Shown: positions 1 through 8,809, numbered from the stretch's first letter. The stretch is 64,000 nt of DNA from Rhodobacter flavimaris (GCF_021378075.1 NZ_JAJUOS010000005.1:124001-188000); one strand, 5' to 3'. Notes: generated by a model from the letters alone, not told the origin. Numbers and translations are program-made.

Positions 1-739
1 CCCCGAGCTGCGCGCCGTCGATAACGTCAGCTTCACCCTTGGCGCGGGTGAATCGCTTGGGCTGGTGGGCGAGTCCGGTTGCGGCAAATCCACCCTGACC
101 CGCGCGATCCTTGGGCTCGATCCGCTCGCGTCTGGCGCGATCACGCTTTCGGGCCACGCGGTCAGCCCCGAGATGCCCAGCCACGCCCGCGCCGATGTGC
201 AGGTGGTGTTTCAGGACCCCTATGGTTCGTTCAACCCGCGCCAGCGGGTCGAGCGGCTGGTGGCAGAGCCCTTCCACCTGACCGGTCGCCCCGCCGACTG
301 GCGCGAGCGCGTGGCCGAGGCGCTGCGCGAGGTGGGCCTTTCGCCCGACGACCGGGGCAAGTTCATCCACGAATTTTCAGGCGGGCAGCGCCAGCGCATC
401 GCCATCGCCCGCGCGCTGATCACCCGCCCCAAGCTGATCGTGCTGGACGAAGCAGTCTCGGCCCTCGACGTTCGGGTGCGGGCGCAGGTGCTTGATCTGC
501 TGGCGGGGCTGCAACGCAGCCACGATCTGGCCTATCTGTTCATCTCGCATGACCTGTCGGTGGTGCGCGCGGTCACGACCCGCTGCCTTGTGATGCAGGC
601 GGGCAGGATCGTCGAGCAGGGCCTGACCGAGGCGCTCTTTACCGCCCCGCAACACGCCTACACCGCGCGGCTTCTGGCAGCCGCGCCGCAAATTCCGCAA
701 GCATGGACGGAGGAGAGACATGCAACCGCTCTGGTTTGA
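1..739 (+). CDS. Oligopeptide/dipeptide-type ABC transporter ATP-binding protein (5' partial)
   Basis: Cytoplasmic ATPase subunit that powers import of a peptide-like substrate. The reading frame is open to the left edge, so the true start lies outside the window. Visible in order are Walker A (GESGCGKST, about codon 22 of the visible part), a Q-loop (VFQDPYGSFNP, the form typical of OppF/DppF), the signature FSGGQRQR, Walker B (LIVLDEAVSALD) and the H-loop (ISHD). The tail after the H-loop has the short OppF layout. Its last codons overlap the next gene's start by 20 bases, so the importer and the aldehyde dehydrogenase are probably cotranscribed. The substrate is not readable from this subunit. 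Confidence 0.93.
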   Translation, partial: PELRAVDNVSFTLGAGESLGLVGESGCGKSTLTRAILGLDPLASGAITLSGHAVSPEMPSHARADVQVVFQDPYGSFNPRQRVERLVAEPFHLTGRPADWRERVAEALREVGLSPDDRGKFIHEFSGGQRQRIAIARALITRPKLIVLDEAVSALDVRVRAQVLDLLAGLQRSHDLAYLFISHDLSVVRAVTTRCLVMQAGRIVEQGLTEALFTAPQHAYTARLLAAAPQIPQAWTEERHATALV

Positions 740-2162
740 CCCGGCCGAGATCCTGATTGGCGGTCGGTGGCTGCCCACCGCCGAACACCTGCCGGTCGAG
801 AACCCCTCGACCGGGGAGACCATCGCCGAGATCGCGCGCGGCACGCCCGCTGATATCGACGCGGCCGTCGCGGCGGCACAAGGCGCGCTTGCGGGCGACT
901 GGGGCGCGCTGACCGCGGCTGCACGCGGGCGCGTCCTCATGCGCATGTCCGGGCTGGTGCTGGAGCATGCCGAGGCGCTGGCGCAGGCCGAGGCGCTCGA
1001 CGTTGGCAAGCCGCTGAAACAGGCGCGCGCCGATGTGGTGGCGTTGGCGCGGTATCTGGAGTTCTACGGCGGCGCGGCGGACAAGGTGATGGGCGAAACC
1101 ATCCCCTATCTGAACGGCTACACCGCCTACACGCTGCGTGAACCGCATGGCGTGACGGCGCATATCGTGCCCTGGAACTACCCGATGCAGATCGTTGGCC
1201 GCTCGGTCGGGGCGGCACTGGCGATGGGCAATGCCGCCGTGCTGAAACCCGCCGAGGAAGCCTCGCTGACCGCGCTCGCCTTCGGGCGGATCGCCTGCGC
1301 GGCGGGCCTGCCCGCGGGTGCGCTGAATATCGTGACGGGTCTGGGCGAGGAAGCGGGGGCGGCGCTGTCCTTGCACCCCGGCATCAACCACCTCAGCTTT
1401 ACCGGCTCGGTCGCCGTTGGGCAGATGATCCAGGCGGCAACGGCGGCGAATGTCGTGCCGGTGACGCTGGAACTGGGCGGCAAGTCGCCCCAACTGGTGT
1501 TTGCGGATGCAGACCTCGACCGGGCGCTGCCTTTCCTCGTCAACGCAGGTATTCAGAACGCGGGCCAGACCTGTTCTGCCGCCTCGCGCATCCTAGTCGA
1601 GCGCAGCCGCTATGACGAGGTCGTCACCCGCATGGCCGAGGCCTACCGCTCCCTGCGCGTGGGGCCTGCACTGGCCGATCTCGACCTCGGGCCGCTGATC
1701 TCGGGGCGGCAAAAGCAGATCGTCGAAGGCTATCTGGCGCTGGCCGCCGATCTCGAGATTGCGGCGCGCGGGCAGGTCGTGGCCGATGCGCCTGCGGGAG
1801 GGCATTACTTCGCCCCCACCCTGATCGCGGGCGGGCATGGCGCGCATCGCCTCGCACAAGAGGAAATCTTCGGCCCCGCGCAGCTTGTCATCCCCTTCGA
1901 GGGCGAAGATGAAGCGACCGCTATCGCCAATGGCACCGATTACGGGCTGGTCGCTTCGGTTTGGTCTGAAAGCGGGCCGCGCGCGATGCGCATGGCCAAG
2001 CGCTTGCGGGCCGGGCAGGTTTTCCTGAACAATTACGGCGCGGGCGGCGGGGTCGAGCTGCCCTTCGGCGGCACCGGCAAATCCGGCCATGGTCGCGAAA
2101 AGGGGTTCGAGGCGCTTTACGGCTTCTCGGCGCTAAAGACAGTCGCGGCGTGGCACGGCTGA
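720..2162 (+). CDS. NAD(P)-dependent aldehyde dehydrogenase
   Basis: 480-residue ALDH-superfamily enzyme that oxidises an aldehyde to the acid. Seen: the PWN motif at 151-153, KPAEE with the cofactor lysine at 176, the FTGS turn at 227-230, the general base Glu251 in TLELGGK and the nucleophile Cys285 in GQTCSAASR. Length and motifs fit the betaine/aminobutyraldehyde dehydrogenase branch. The ATG is preceded by a strong GGAGG and lies inside the end of the ABC gene, followed closely by an SDR and a P1 peptidase. The substrate is unknown; from context I infer an aldehyde or omega-amino aldehyde released from the imported compound. Confidence 0.92.
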   Translation: MQPLWFDPAEILIGGRWLPTAEHLPVENPSTGETIAEIARGTPADIDAAVAAAQGALAGDWGALTAAARGRVLMRMSGLVLEHAEALAQAEALDVGKPLKQARADVVALARYLEFYGGAADKVMGETIPYLNGYTAYTLREPHGVTAHIVPWNYPMQIVGRSVGAALAMGNAAVLKPAEEASLTALAFGRIACAAGLPAGALNIVTGLGEEAGAALSLHPGINHLSFTGSVAVGQMIQAATAANVVPVTLELGGKSPQLVFADADLDRALPFLVNAGIQNAGQTCSAASRILVERSRYDEVVTRMAEAYRSLRVGPALADLDLGPLISGRQKQIVEGYLALAADLEIAARGQVVADAPAGGHYFAPTLIAGGHGAHRLAQEEIFGPAQLVIPFEGEDEATAIANGTDYGLVASVWSESGPRAMRMAKRLRAGQVFLNNYGAGGGVELPFGGTGKSGHGREKGFEALYGFSALKTVAAWHG

Positions 2163-2173
2163 GGGAGGATGAC

Positions 2174-2914
2174 ATGAGACTGCAAGGCAAAACGGCGATC
2201 GTGACCGGGGCGGCCTCGGGGTTCGGGGCGGGCATCGCGCGGCGCTTCGTGGCCGAGGGCGCGCAGGTAATGGTCGCGGACCTGAACGCCGAGGCCGCAG
2301 CGACCTTCGCCGCAGAGATCGGCGCGATCCCCTGCGCCGTCGATGTGAGCCGGGGCGGGTCCGTCGCCGCGATGACCGAGGCCGCGATGCAAGCCTGGGG
2401 GCGGATCGACATTCTGGTCAATAACGCGGGCACCACCCACCTGCCCGCCTTTATGGAGGATGTCTCGGAGGCCGATTTTGACCGGGTTTTTGCGGTCAAC
2501 GGCAAGTCGGTCTATCTGACCGCGCGCAGCATCGTGCCGCATATGAAGGCGGCCGGGTGCGGGGCGATCCTGAACGTGGCCTCGACGGCGGGCGTCTCGC
2601 CGCGCCCCCGGCTGAACTGGTATAATGCCTCGAAGGGCTGGATGATCACCGCGACCCGCGCCATGGCCGTCGAGCTTGCCCCCTTTGGCGTGCGCGTCAA
2701 CGCGATCAACCCGGTGGCGGGGGAAACGCCGCTGTTGAAGAGCTTCATGGGCGAAGACACCCCCGAGGTGCGCGCGAAGTTTCTGGCCACAATCCCGATC
2801 GGGCGCTTCTCGACCCCCGAGGACATGGCGAACGCGGCGCTCTTCCTGTGCTCGGACGAAGCGTCGATGATCACCGGCGTCGCGATGGAAGTGGACGGCG
2901 GACGCTGCATCTGA
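2174..2914 (+). CDS. SDR family oxidoreductase
   Basis: Classical short-chain dehydrogenase of 246 residues. Seen: the Rossmann motif TGAASGFG at 11-18, Asp36 at the end of beta-2 (favours NAD over NADP), NNAG at 83-86, Ser137, and the YxxxK pair Tyr150/Lys154; the C-terminus ends in the usual DGGRCI tail. I chose ATG 2174 over an upstream in-frame start because GGGAGGA sits directly before it and the encoded protein then begins at the usual MRLQGK. It lies 11 bases after the aldehyde dehydrogenase. It probably oxidises an alcohol or reduces a keto group in the same pathway; the substrate cannot be read. Confidence 0.92.
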   Translation: MRLQGKTAIVTGAASGFGAGIARRFVAEGAQVMVADLNAEAAATFAAEIGAIPCAVDVSRGGSVAAMTEAAMQAWGRIDILVNNAGTTHLPAFMEDVSEADFDRVFAVNGKSVYLTARSIVPHMKAAGCGAILNVASTAGVSPRPRLNWYNASKGWMITATRAMAVELAPFGVRVNAINPVAGETPLLKSFMGEDTPEVRAKFLATIPIGRFSTPEDMANAALFLCSDEASMITGVAMEVDGGRCI

Positions 2915-2927
2915 GGGAGTAAACGCG

Positions 2928-3920
2928 ATGAGACCGGGGCCAAGAAATCTGATCACCGATGTCGCGGGGCTGGGCGTGGGCAATGCGCAGGACGAGCGGC
3001 TGCGCTCCGGCTGCACCGTGCTGGTGGGCGAGCGCCCGTTCGTCGCGGCGGTGCATGTGATGGGCGGCGCGCCCGGCACGCGCGAGACCGACCTGCTGGC
3101 CCCCGACAAGCTGGTGCAAGAGGTGGACGCGCTGGTGCTGTCGGGCGGGTCGGCCTTCGGGCTCGATGCGGCATCGGGCGTGACCGAGGGGCTGCGGGCG
3201 GTGGGGCGCGGCTTTGCCGTGGGCGACATGCGCGTGCCCATCGTGCCCGGCGCGATCCTCTTCGATCTGCTCAATTGCGGCGACAAGGGGTGGGCCGCCA
3301 ATCCCTACGCACCCCTTGGCCGTGCGGCGCTGGAGGCCAGCAGTTCTGATTTCGAGATCGGCACGGCGGGCGCGGGTTACGGCGCGATGACCGGGAACCT
3401 GAAAGGCGGGCTCGGCTCGGCCTCGGCGGTGCTGGAAAACGGCATCACCGTCGGCGCGCTGGTGGCGGTCAACGCACTTGGGCAGGCGACCGTCGGCGAT
3501 CAGCCGCAATTCTGGGCCGCGCCTTGGGAACTGGAGGGCGAATTCGGCGGGCTTGGCGTCGCGGCTACCTACCCTGCGGCGGATGAACCCGCTCCGATGA
3601 AACGGATGGGCGAGGCCACCACCATCGCCATCGTCGCGACCGACGCGATCCTGACACAGGCGCAGGCGCAGCGCATGGCGGTGGCCGCGCATGACGGGAT
3701 GGCGCGGGCGCTTGTGCCCTCGCACACGCCTTTCGATGGCGATCTGGTCTTTGCGGCGGCAACCGGTGCGCGCGCCCTGCCCGATCCGATGGCCGACCCC
3801 TTCGTTCTGGGCCATGCGGCGGCCAGCTGCCTTGCCCGCGCCATCGCCCGCGCCATTCATGCAGCAACCCCCATGCCCGGCGATCTGCAACCCTGCTGGT
3901 CGGCGCGATTCCGCACCTGA
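2928..3920 (+). CDS. P1 family peptidase (DmpA/NylC-like N-terminal nucleophile hydrolase)
   Basis: 330-residue member of the S58/P1 family, which includes DmpA aminopeptidase, beta-aminopeptidases and NylC nylon-oligomer hydrolase. Seen: the N-terminal ITDVAGLGVGNA, the SGGSAFGLDAASGV loop (72-84), the GNLKGGLGSAS segment (157-166) and the block TTIAIVATDA (231-240). In the family the precursor cuts itself just before the Ser/Thr that becomes the nucleophile, here Thr231. The residue before it is Ala rather than the Asn of NylC or Gly of DmpA. It lies 13 bases after the SDR. It likely hydrolyses small amides or unusual peptides taken up by the upstream transporter. Confidence 0.9.
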   Translation: MRPGPRNLITDVAGLGVGNAQDERLRSGCTVLVGERPFVAAVHVMGGAPGTRETDLLAPDKLVQEVDALVLSGGSAFGLDAASGVTEGLRAVGRGFAVGDMRVPIVPGAILFDLLNCGDKGWAANPYAPLGRAALEASSSDFEIGTAGAGYGAMTGNLKGGLGSASAVLENGITVGALVAVNALGQATVGDQPQFWAAPWELEGEFGGLGVAATYPAADEPAPMKRMGEATTIAIVATDAILTQAQAQRMAVAAHDGMARALVPSHTPFDGDLVFAAATGARALPDPMADPFVLGHAAASCLARAIARAIHAATPMPGDLQPCWSARFRT

Positions 3921-4051
3921 CCTGCCAGTTTGGCAAGCGCACCGCCCTGTTCGGCAAGCGCGGCGGCCCTATCTGACCATTCGGAAGGATGGACAAGGCC
4001 CCTCTGCGCGTGCTTCCCTCACTCCATGCCCAAATTCCGGGAGGATGACCC

Positions 4052-5530
4052 ATGCTCGATACCAACACCGATCTCAAATCCCTGCTCAAGGACCCCTCGC
4101 TGCTCGTCACCAAGGCCTATGTCGCTGGCGAGTGGATCGACGCCGATGACGGCGCGACCTTCGCGGTGACCAACCCCGCCCGCGGCGACGTGATCTGCAC
4201 CGTGCCCGACCTGTCGCGCGCCGAGACCGCCCGCGCCATCGCCGCCGCGCAGGTCGCGATGAAGGACTGGGCCGCGCGCACCGGCAAAGAGCGCGCCGCG
4301 ATCATGCGCAAGTGGTTCGACCTGATGATGGCGAATCAGGAAGACCTCGCGCTGATCCTGACCGCCGAGATGGGCAAGCCCCTGCCCGAAGCCCGCGGCG
4401 AGATCGCCTATGGCGCCTCGTTCATCGAATGGTTCGGCGAAGAGGCCAAGCGCATCTACGGCGAAACGATCCCCGGCCACATGCGCGACAAGCGCATCCA
4501 GGTGATCAAGCAGCCGATCGGCGTTGTGGGCTCGATCACGCCGTGGAACTTCCCCAACGCCATGATCGCGCGCAAGGCTGGCCCGGCGATCGCCGTGGGC
4601 TGCGGCTTTGTCTGCCGCCCGGCCTCGGAAACCCCGCTCTCGGCGCTGGCGATGGCGGTTCTGGGCGAACGCGCGGGCCTGCCCAAGGGTATCCTGTCGG
4701 TCGTGACCTCGTCGCGCGCCTCGGACATCGGCAAGGAGTTCTGCGAGAACCACGCCGTGCGCAAGCTGACCTTCACCGGCTCGACCGAAGTGGGCCGCAT
4801 CCTGCTGCGTCAGGCCGCCGATCAGGTCATGAAATGCTCGATGGAACTGGGCGGCAACGCGCCCTTCATCGTGTTCGACGACGCCGATCTGGATGCGGCT
4901 GTCGAGGGCGCGATGATGTCCAAGTTCCGCAACAACGGCCAGACCTGCGTCTGCGCCAATCGCATCTACGTGCAGGCCGGCGTCTATGATGCCTTCGCCG
5001 AAAAGCTGGCCGCCGCAGTGCGCAAGCTGAACGTGGGCGACGGGCTAAACGATGGTATCACCACCGGCCCGCTGATCTCGGACAAGGCCGTGGCCAAGGT
5101 CGAGGAACACATCGCCGACGTGCTCAAGGGCGGCGGCAAGGTCGTGACCGGCGGCGCGCGCCACGCGCTTGGCGGCACCTTCTTCGAACCGACCGTTGTC
5201 ACCGGCGTCACGCAGGAGATGAAGGTCGCGACCGAGGAAACCTTTGGCCCCGTCGCGCCGCTGTTCCGCTTCGAGACCGAGGAAGAGGTGGTCGAGAAAG
5301 CCAATGCCACGATCTTCGGCCTGGCGTCCTATTTCTACGCCCGCGACATCGGCCGCATCACCCGCGTGCAGGAAGGCCTCGAATACGGGATCGTCGGCGT
5401 CAACACCGGCATCATCTCGACCGAGGTCGCGCCCTTCGGCGGCGTCAAGCAGTCGGGTCTGGGCCGCGAAGGCTCGCACCACGGCTGCGAGGATTACCTC
5501 GAGATGAAATACATCTGCCTGTCGATCTGA
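4052..5530 (+). CDS. gabD: NAD(P)-dependent succinate-semialdehyde dehydrogenase family protein
   Basis: 492 residues with strong GabD features: EMGKPLPEARGEI (106-118), PWNFP (165-169), the FTGSTEVGR turn (241-249), general base Glu265 in MELGGN and nucleophile Cys299 in NNGQTCVC. These enzymes oxidise succinate semialdehyde (or glutarate/adipate semialdehyde) and feed the acid to central metabolism. GGGAGGA precedes the ATG. The segment normally reading LKPAS is FVCRPAS here, with Arg189 where the cofactor-contacting Lys usually sits. It follows the P1 peptidase after 131 bases and is closed by a terminator. The exact semialdehyde is inferred, not proven. Confidence 0.88.
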   Translation: MLDTNTDLKSLLKDPSLLVTKAYVAGEWIDADDGATFAVTNPARGDVICTVPDLSRAETARAIAAAQVAMKDWAARTGKERAAIMRKWFDLMMANQEDLALILTAEMGKPLPEARGEIAYGASFIEWFGEEAKRIYGETIPGHMRDKRIQVIKQPIGVVGSITPWNFPNAMIARKAGPAIAVGCGFVCRPASETPLSALAMAVLGERAGLPKGILSVVTSSRASDIGKEFCENHAVRKLTFTGSTEVGRILLRQAADQVMKCSMELGGNAPFIVFDDADLDAAVEGAMMSKFRNNGQTCVCANRIYVQAGVYDAFAEKLAAAVRKLNVGDGLNDGITTGPLISDKAVAKVEEHIADVLKGGGKVVTGGARHALGGTFFEPTVVTGVTQEMKVATEETFGPVAPLFRFETEEEVVEKANATIFGLASYFYARDIGRITRVQEGLEYGIVGVNTGIISTEVAPFGGVKQSGLGREGSHHGCEDYLEMKYICLSI

Positions 5531-5550
5531 CGACCGGCACAGCGATGAAA

Positions 5551-5574
5551 GGCGGCCTTCGGGCCGCCTTTTTT
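5551..5574 (+). terminator. Rho-independent terminator of the gabD unit
   Basis: A 7-bp GC stem (GGCGGCC/GGCCGCC) closed by a TTCG tetraloop and followed by six T residues, 20 bases after the gabD stop. Confidence 0.9.
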
Positions 5575-5592
5575 CTTGGCCAGCGCGCAAAG

Positions 5593-5616
5593 AAAAAGGC
5601 CGCCCGAGGGGCGGCC
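5593..5616 (-). terminator. Rho-independent terminator of trcR
   Basis: On the minus strand an 8-bp stem GGCCGCCC/GGGCGGCC with a 3-nt loop is followed by five T residues. It lies 23 bases past the trcR stop and back to back with the gabD terminator, isolating the convergent units. Confidence 0.85.
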
Positions 5617-5638
5617 CTTGTGTTCGGTGTGGCGAGGA

Positions 5639-6391
5639 TCAGTTGTCCTCGTCATCCTCGTCATCATCGCCATGCGGCAGGTTGAAGAAGCTGTCCGCAT
5701 CCGAGAAATCCTTGGGCTCGGCCTTCTCTTCATCGCCACCGCCCAGGGTGAAGTTCTCAAGCCCCGCGATCGCGGTCGGCAGGCGCGGCTCGGTCGCCAT
5801 GCCAAGCGACTGCTCGGTCGAGACCAGCTTGCGGCGCTCGTCATCGCTCATCACGCCTTCGGCGGCGCGCTTCTTGGCGGCTTTCTGCACCTCGGAATCC
5901 AGCTCCGACTGGCGGCACAGTCCAAGCGCGACCGGGTCGATGGCGGTCATGTTCTGGATGTTCCAGTGCGTGCGCTCGCGGATCGAGGCGATGGTCGGCT
6001 TGGTGGTGCCCACCAGGCGCGCGATCTGCGCATCGGCGAGTTCGGGGTGGAACTTGACCAGCCACAGGATCGCGTTCGGGCGGTCCTGACGCTTGGACAG
6101 CGGGGTGTAGCGCGGGCCGCGGCGCTTGTCTTCGCCCACGGCGGCGGCGTTGAACTTGAGGCGCAGCTTGTAGCCCGCGTCAGCCTCACCCTTGTCGATC
6201 TCTTTCTGGTCGAGCTGGTTCGAGGCGATCGGGTCGAAGCCTTTCACACCGGCCGCCACGTCGCCATCGGCGATGCCCTGCACCTCAAGCTCGTGCATGC
6301 CGCAGAAATCCGCGATCTGCTTGAAGGTCAGCGTCGTATTGTCCACCAGCCACACGGCGGTTGCCTTGGACATCAGGGGCTTGTTCGTCAT
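5639..6391 (-). CDS. trcR: Cell cycle transcriptional regulator TrcR (DUF1013)
   Basis: About 250 residues matching the alphaproteobacterial DUF1013/TrcR family: N-terminal LMSKATAVWLVDNTTL, then TFKQIADFCGMH, RRGPRYTPLSKRQDRP and the HTH-like segment VGTTKPTIASIRERTHW. The acidic C-terminus is rich in Asp/Glu. I prefer the second ATG at 6391: the AAAGGA motif touches the first ATG (6400) but lies 8 bases from the second, and family members begin MT(N)KPLM. It is a DNA-associated regulator conserved in this lineage. It is transcribed alone, away from the RNase T2 gene, and ends at its own terminator. Confidence 0.9.
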   Translation of the reverse strand: MTNKPLMSKATAVWLVDNTTLTFKQIADFCGMHELEVQGIADGDVAAGVKGFDPIASNQLDQKEIDKGEADAGYKLRLKFNAAAVGEDKRRGPRYTPLSKRQDRPNAILWLVKFHPELADAQIARLVGTTKPTIASIRERTHWNIQNMTAIDPVALGLCRQSELDSEVQKAAKKRAAEGVMSDDERRKLVSTEQSLGMATEPRLPTAIAGLENFTLGGGDEEKAEPKDFSDADSFFNLPHGDDDEDDEDN

Positions 6392-6522
6392 CGGAGCCAT
6401 CCTTTACAAATCTCTCCCGTGCCGAGAAACCGGCTGCGGCCTAGGTTTTTCCCGGCCGCGGTCCATTTCTGGTGGGGAATTGAGCCGTATATAGTGCCGA
6501 AAACGTCCGGAGAAAAGAGAAA

Positions 6523-7158
6523 ATGCAGGGTTTCGCGCTGGCCTGCCTGATGCTGTGGCCCCTGACCGCATGGGCCGAGGGCGAACGGGCAGGCGATTTC
6601 GACTATTACGTGCTCTCGCTGTCCTGGGCGCCGGGCTGGTGCGCGACCGACGGCGCGGGCCGCGATGCCGCGCAATGCGATCCGGCGAATGACGCGACCT
6701 TCGTGCTGCACGGGCTCTGGCCGCAATATGAAACTGGCTGGCCCAGCTATTGCCGCACCAGTGCCCGCGATCCCTCGCGCGCGCAATCGGCAGCGATGGA
6801 GGATGTGATGGGCTCGGATGGGGCGGCCTGGTATCAGTGGAAAAAACACGGCCGCTGCGCGGGGTTAAGCGCCGAGGAATACTACGCCACCGCCCGCGCG
6901 GCCTATGAGAGCGTGACGATCCCCGAGGTCTTCTCGCGCCTCAACCGCGACATCCGCCTGCCCGCTACCGTGGTCGAAGAAGCCTTCCTTGAGGCCAACC
7001 CCAGGCTGACCCGCGACCAGATCACCATCACCTGCAAGTCCGGGCGGCTTCAAGAGGCGCGGGTCTGCCTGACCAAAGGCCTGGAGCCCCGCAGATGCGG
7101 CACGGATACGATCCGCGACTGCACCATGCGGGACGCGCTGATGGAGGCGGTGCGTTAA
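6523..7158 (+). CDS. Ribonuclease T2 family protein
   Basis: 211 residues with an N-terminal signal peptide (hydrophobic core, cleavage near AWA-EG at 18-19), so probably periplasmic. Both catalytic blocks are visible: CAS I FVLHGLWPQ with His63, and CAS II QWKKHGRC with Lys108 and His109. Paired cysteines suit an oxidised compartment. In well-studied RNase T2 enzymes CAS II reads EWxKHG; here the Glu position is Gln105, which may lower or change catalysis. The gene stands alone and converges on the oxidoreductase with the stop codons sharing bases at 7155-7158. Likely role: scavenging or degrading external RNA. Confidence 0.88.
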   Translation: MQGFALACLMLWPLTAWAEGERAGDFDYYVLSLSWAPGWCATDGAGRDAAQCDPANDATFVLHGLWPQYETGWPSYCRTSARDPSRAQSAAMEDVMGSDGAAWYQWKKHGRCAGLSAEEYYATARAAYESVTIPEVFSRLNRDIRLPATVVEEAFLEANPRLTRDQITITCKSGRLQEARVCLTKGLEPRRCGTDTIRDCTMRDALMEAVR

Positions 7159-8141
7159 CGCACCTTCAGCACGATCTTGCCGATATGAGCGTTGCTTTCC
7201 ATGCGGGCATGGGCGGCAGCCGCCTCGGCCAGCGGGAATTCGCTGTCATGGATCACCCGCAGCTTGCCCGCGTCAATCATCGGCCAGACCCGCCCGCGCA
7301 GCTGCGCCGCGATCTCGGCCTTGGCGGCGTCGGATTGCGGGCGCAGGGTCGAGCCGGTGATCGTCAGCCGACGCAGCATCACCTGGGCAAAGTTGATCTC
7401 GGCCTTGGGACTTTCAAGGAAGGCGATGAAGACTATCCGCCCGTCATCCGCCATCGCCTTGATATTGCGCGCGATATAGCTTCCGCCGACCATGTCGAGG
7501 ATCAGGTCGGCCCCACCCTCGGCGCGCAGAACCTCGACGAAATCCTGCTCACGGTAGTTGATCGCGGTGGCGCCCAGATCGGCGCAGGCGGCGCATTTCT
7601 CGGCCGAGCCGGCGGTGGCGAAGACTCGCGCGCCAAGCGCCGAGGCAATCTGGATCGCCGTCGTGCCGATACCGGACGAGCCGCCATGCACCAAGAACCG
7701 CTCGCCCGCCTTCAGCCCGCCGCGCATGACGATGTTGGACCAGACGGTGAAGCAGGTTTCGGGCAGGCAGGCGGCGTCGCGCAGGCTGACGCCCATGGGC
7801 ACCGGCAGGGCATGGACAGCAGGCGTCACGACATATTCGGCATAGCCGCCGCCGGGTAGCAGCGCACAGACCGGATCGCCCACTTGCCAGCCCGCGACGT
7901 CGGGTCCAAGGGCCGCCACGCGCCCAGAACACTCCAGCCCCGGCAGGTCCGACGCACCGGGCGGCGCCTTGTAGGCGCCCGCGCGCTGCAAGGCATCGGG
8001 GCGGTTCACCCCGGCATAGGACACCTCGATCAGGATCTCGCCCGGCCCCGGCATCGGCACGGCGCGCGTCGTGGTCTTGAGCACCTCGGGGCCGCCCGGA
8101 GCGGTGATCTCGACCGCCGTCATCATCTGCGCCAGAGTCAT
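7155..8141 (-). CDS. NAD(P)H-quinone oxidoreductase (zinc-independent MDR, PIG3-like)
   Basis: 328-residue medium-chain reductase. Seen: N-terminal GroES-like part with GVNRPDALQRAG and PGLECSGRV, and a cofactor region with HGGSSGIGTTAIQIA. It lacks the zinc-binding cysteine pattern of alcohol dehydrogenases, as expected for QOR/PIG3 enzymes that reduce quinones with NADPH. Its ATG overlaps the COQ9 stop (ATGA), so translation is probably coupled. I keep the first ATG for that reason, although an internal ATG at 8123 is possible. Pairing with COQ9 hints at quinone metabolism; this is inference. Confidence 0.88.
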   Translation of the reverse strand: MTLAQMMTAVEITAPGGPEVLKTTTRAVPMPGPGEILIEVSYAGVNRPDALQRAGAYKAPPGASDLPGLECSGRVAALGPDVAGWQVGDPVCALLPGGGYAEYVVTPAVHALPVPMGVSLRDAACLPETCFTVWSNIVMRGGLKAGERFLVHGGSSGIGTTAIQIASALGARVFATAGSAEKCAACADLGATAINYREQDFVEVLRAEGGADLILDMVGGSYIARNIKAMADDGRIVFIAFLESPKAEINFAQVMLRRLTITGSTLRPQSDAAKAEIAAQLRGRVWPMIDAGKLRVIHDSEFPLAEAAAAHARMESNAHIGKIVLKVR

Positions 8142-8809
8142 TTATCGCCTCCCGTCCGGCCTGGCAGATCCGGCGCCGTGGGCGCCCTCAGCGCCCCCAG
8201 AAAATCCTTCACCAGGGGCAGGCCCATGACCTTGCCCTTGACCTTCTCGAACTGCATCACGTTCTCGATCCGGTGATCGAGGAATTCGCGCGTCTCACGG
8301 TGATCCTCGCTCTCGTCGCCCAGCCAGAACAGCACCGTCGCCGAATAGACGCCCGAGAGCGTCAGGCGCTTGGTGTACCAGTTGAAATCCTCGCTCGAGT
8401 CGCCAAGCGCGCGCCAGATCCGGTCCGAGGTTTCCCAGATCAGCTTGCTGCCCGTCGCGGCATGTTGCGGCAGCGCGAAGAGTGCCGCGCCCCGGCGCAC
8501 CATCTCGCGGTCGGCCACCTCAAGACGCATCTGCACCGCGGCGGCGATCTTGTCGCGGAACTTGAACCCGGTGAAATCTCCGGCGGCAATCGCGGCCTCC
8601 ATCGCGCGGTCCCCCGCCCGGTGATAGGCCACCGCCAGATCGACCGCGCCACGCGGGCAGACCACGCGCGCCAACCCCGGATCGACGCCCAGATCGGCCA
8701 CCGCAGCCTTGAACGCGGGCTCCGACCAGCCATCGAAGGGCACGTGCGGCTCGATCGCGGCAAGCAGTTCGGCCTGTAGCCGGTCCACGTCCAAATGGTC
8801 GTTTTTCAT
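8138..8809 (-). CDS. COQ9 family ubiquinone biosynthesis protein
   Basis: 223 residues matching the COQ9 family, a TetR-fold lipid-binding protein that assists the hydroxylase step of ubiquinone synthesis. Seen: CPRGAVDLAVAYHRAGD, the RLEVADREMVRRG helix and the C-terminal block DFNWYTKRLTLSGVYSATVLFWLGD. I start it at 8809 because AAGGA lies 8 bases upstream and the longer frame adds a Cys/His-rich, non-family leader that would run into the rpsU promoter. It is divergent from rpsU and coupled to the quinone reductase. Confidence 0.9.
   Translation of the reverse strand: MKNDHLDVDRLQAELLAAIEPHVPFDGWSEPAFKAAVADLGVDPGLARVVCPRGAVDLAVAYHRAGDRAMEAAIAAGDFTGFKFRDKIAAAVQMRLEVADREMVRRGAALFALPQHAATGSKLIWETSDRIWRALGDSSEDFNWYTKRLTLSGVYSATVLFWLGDESEDHRETREFLDHRIENVMQFEKVKGKVMGLPLVKDFLGALRAPTAPDLPGRTGGDK

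Noticed and set aside
3921..4051. GGCAAGCGC repeated twice before gabD
   Set aside because: Two short imperfect copies only; no consistent structure.
5576..6550. 324-codon plus-strand frame opposite trcR
   Set aside because: Passes through two terminators and opposes a conserved gene.
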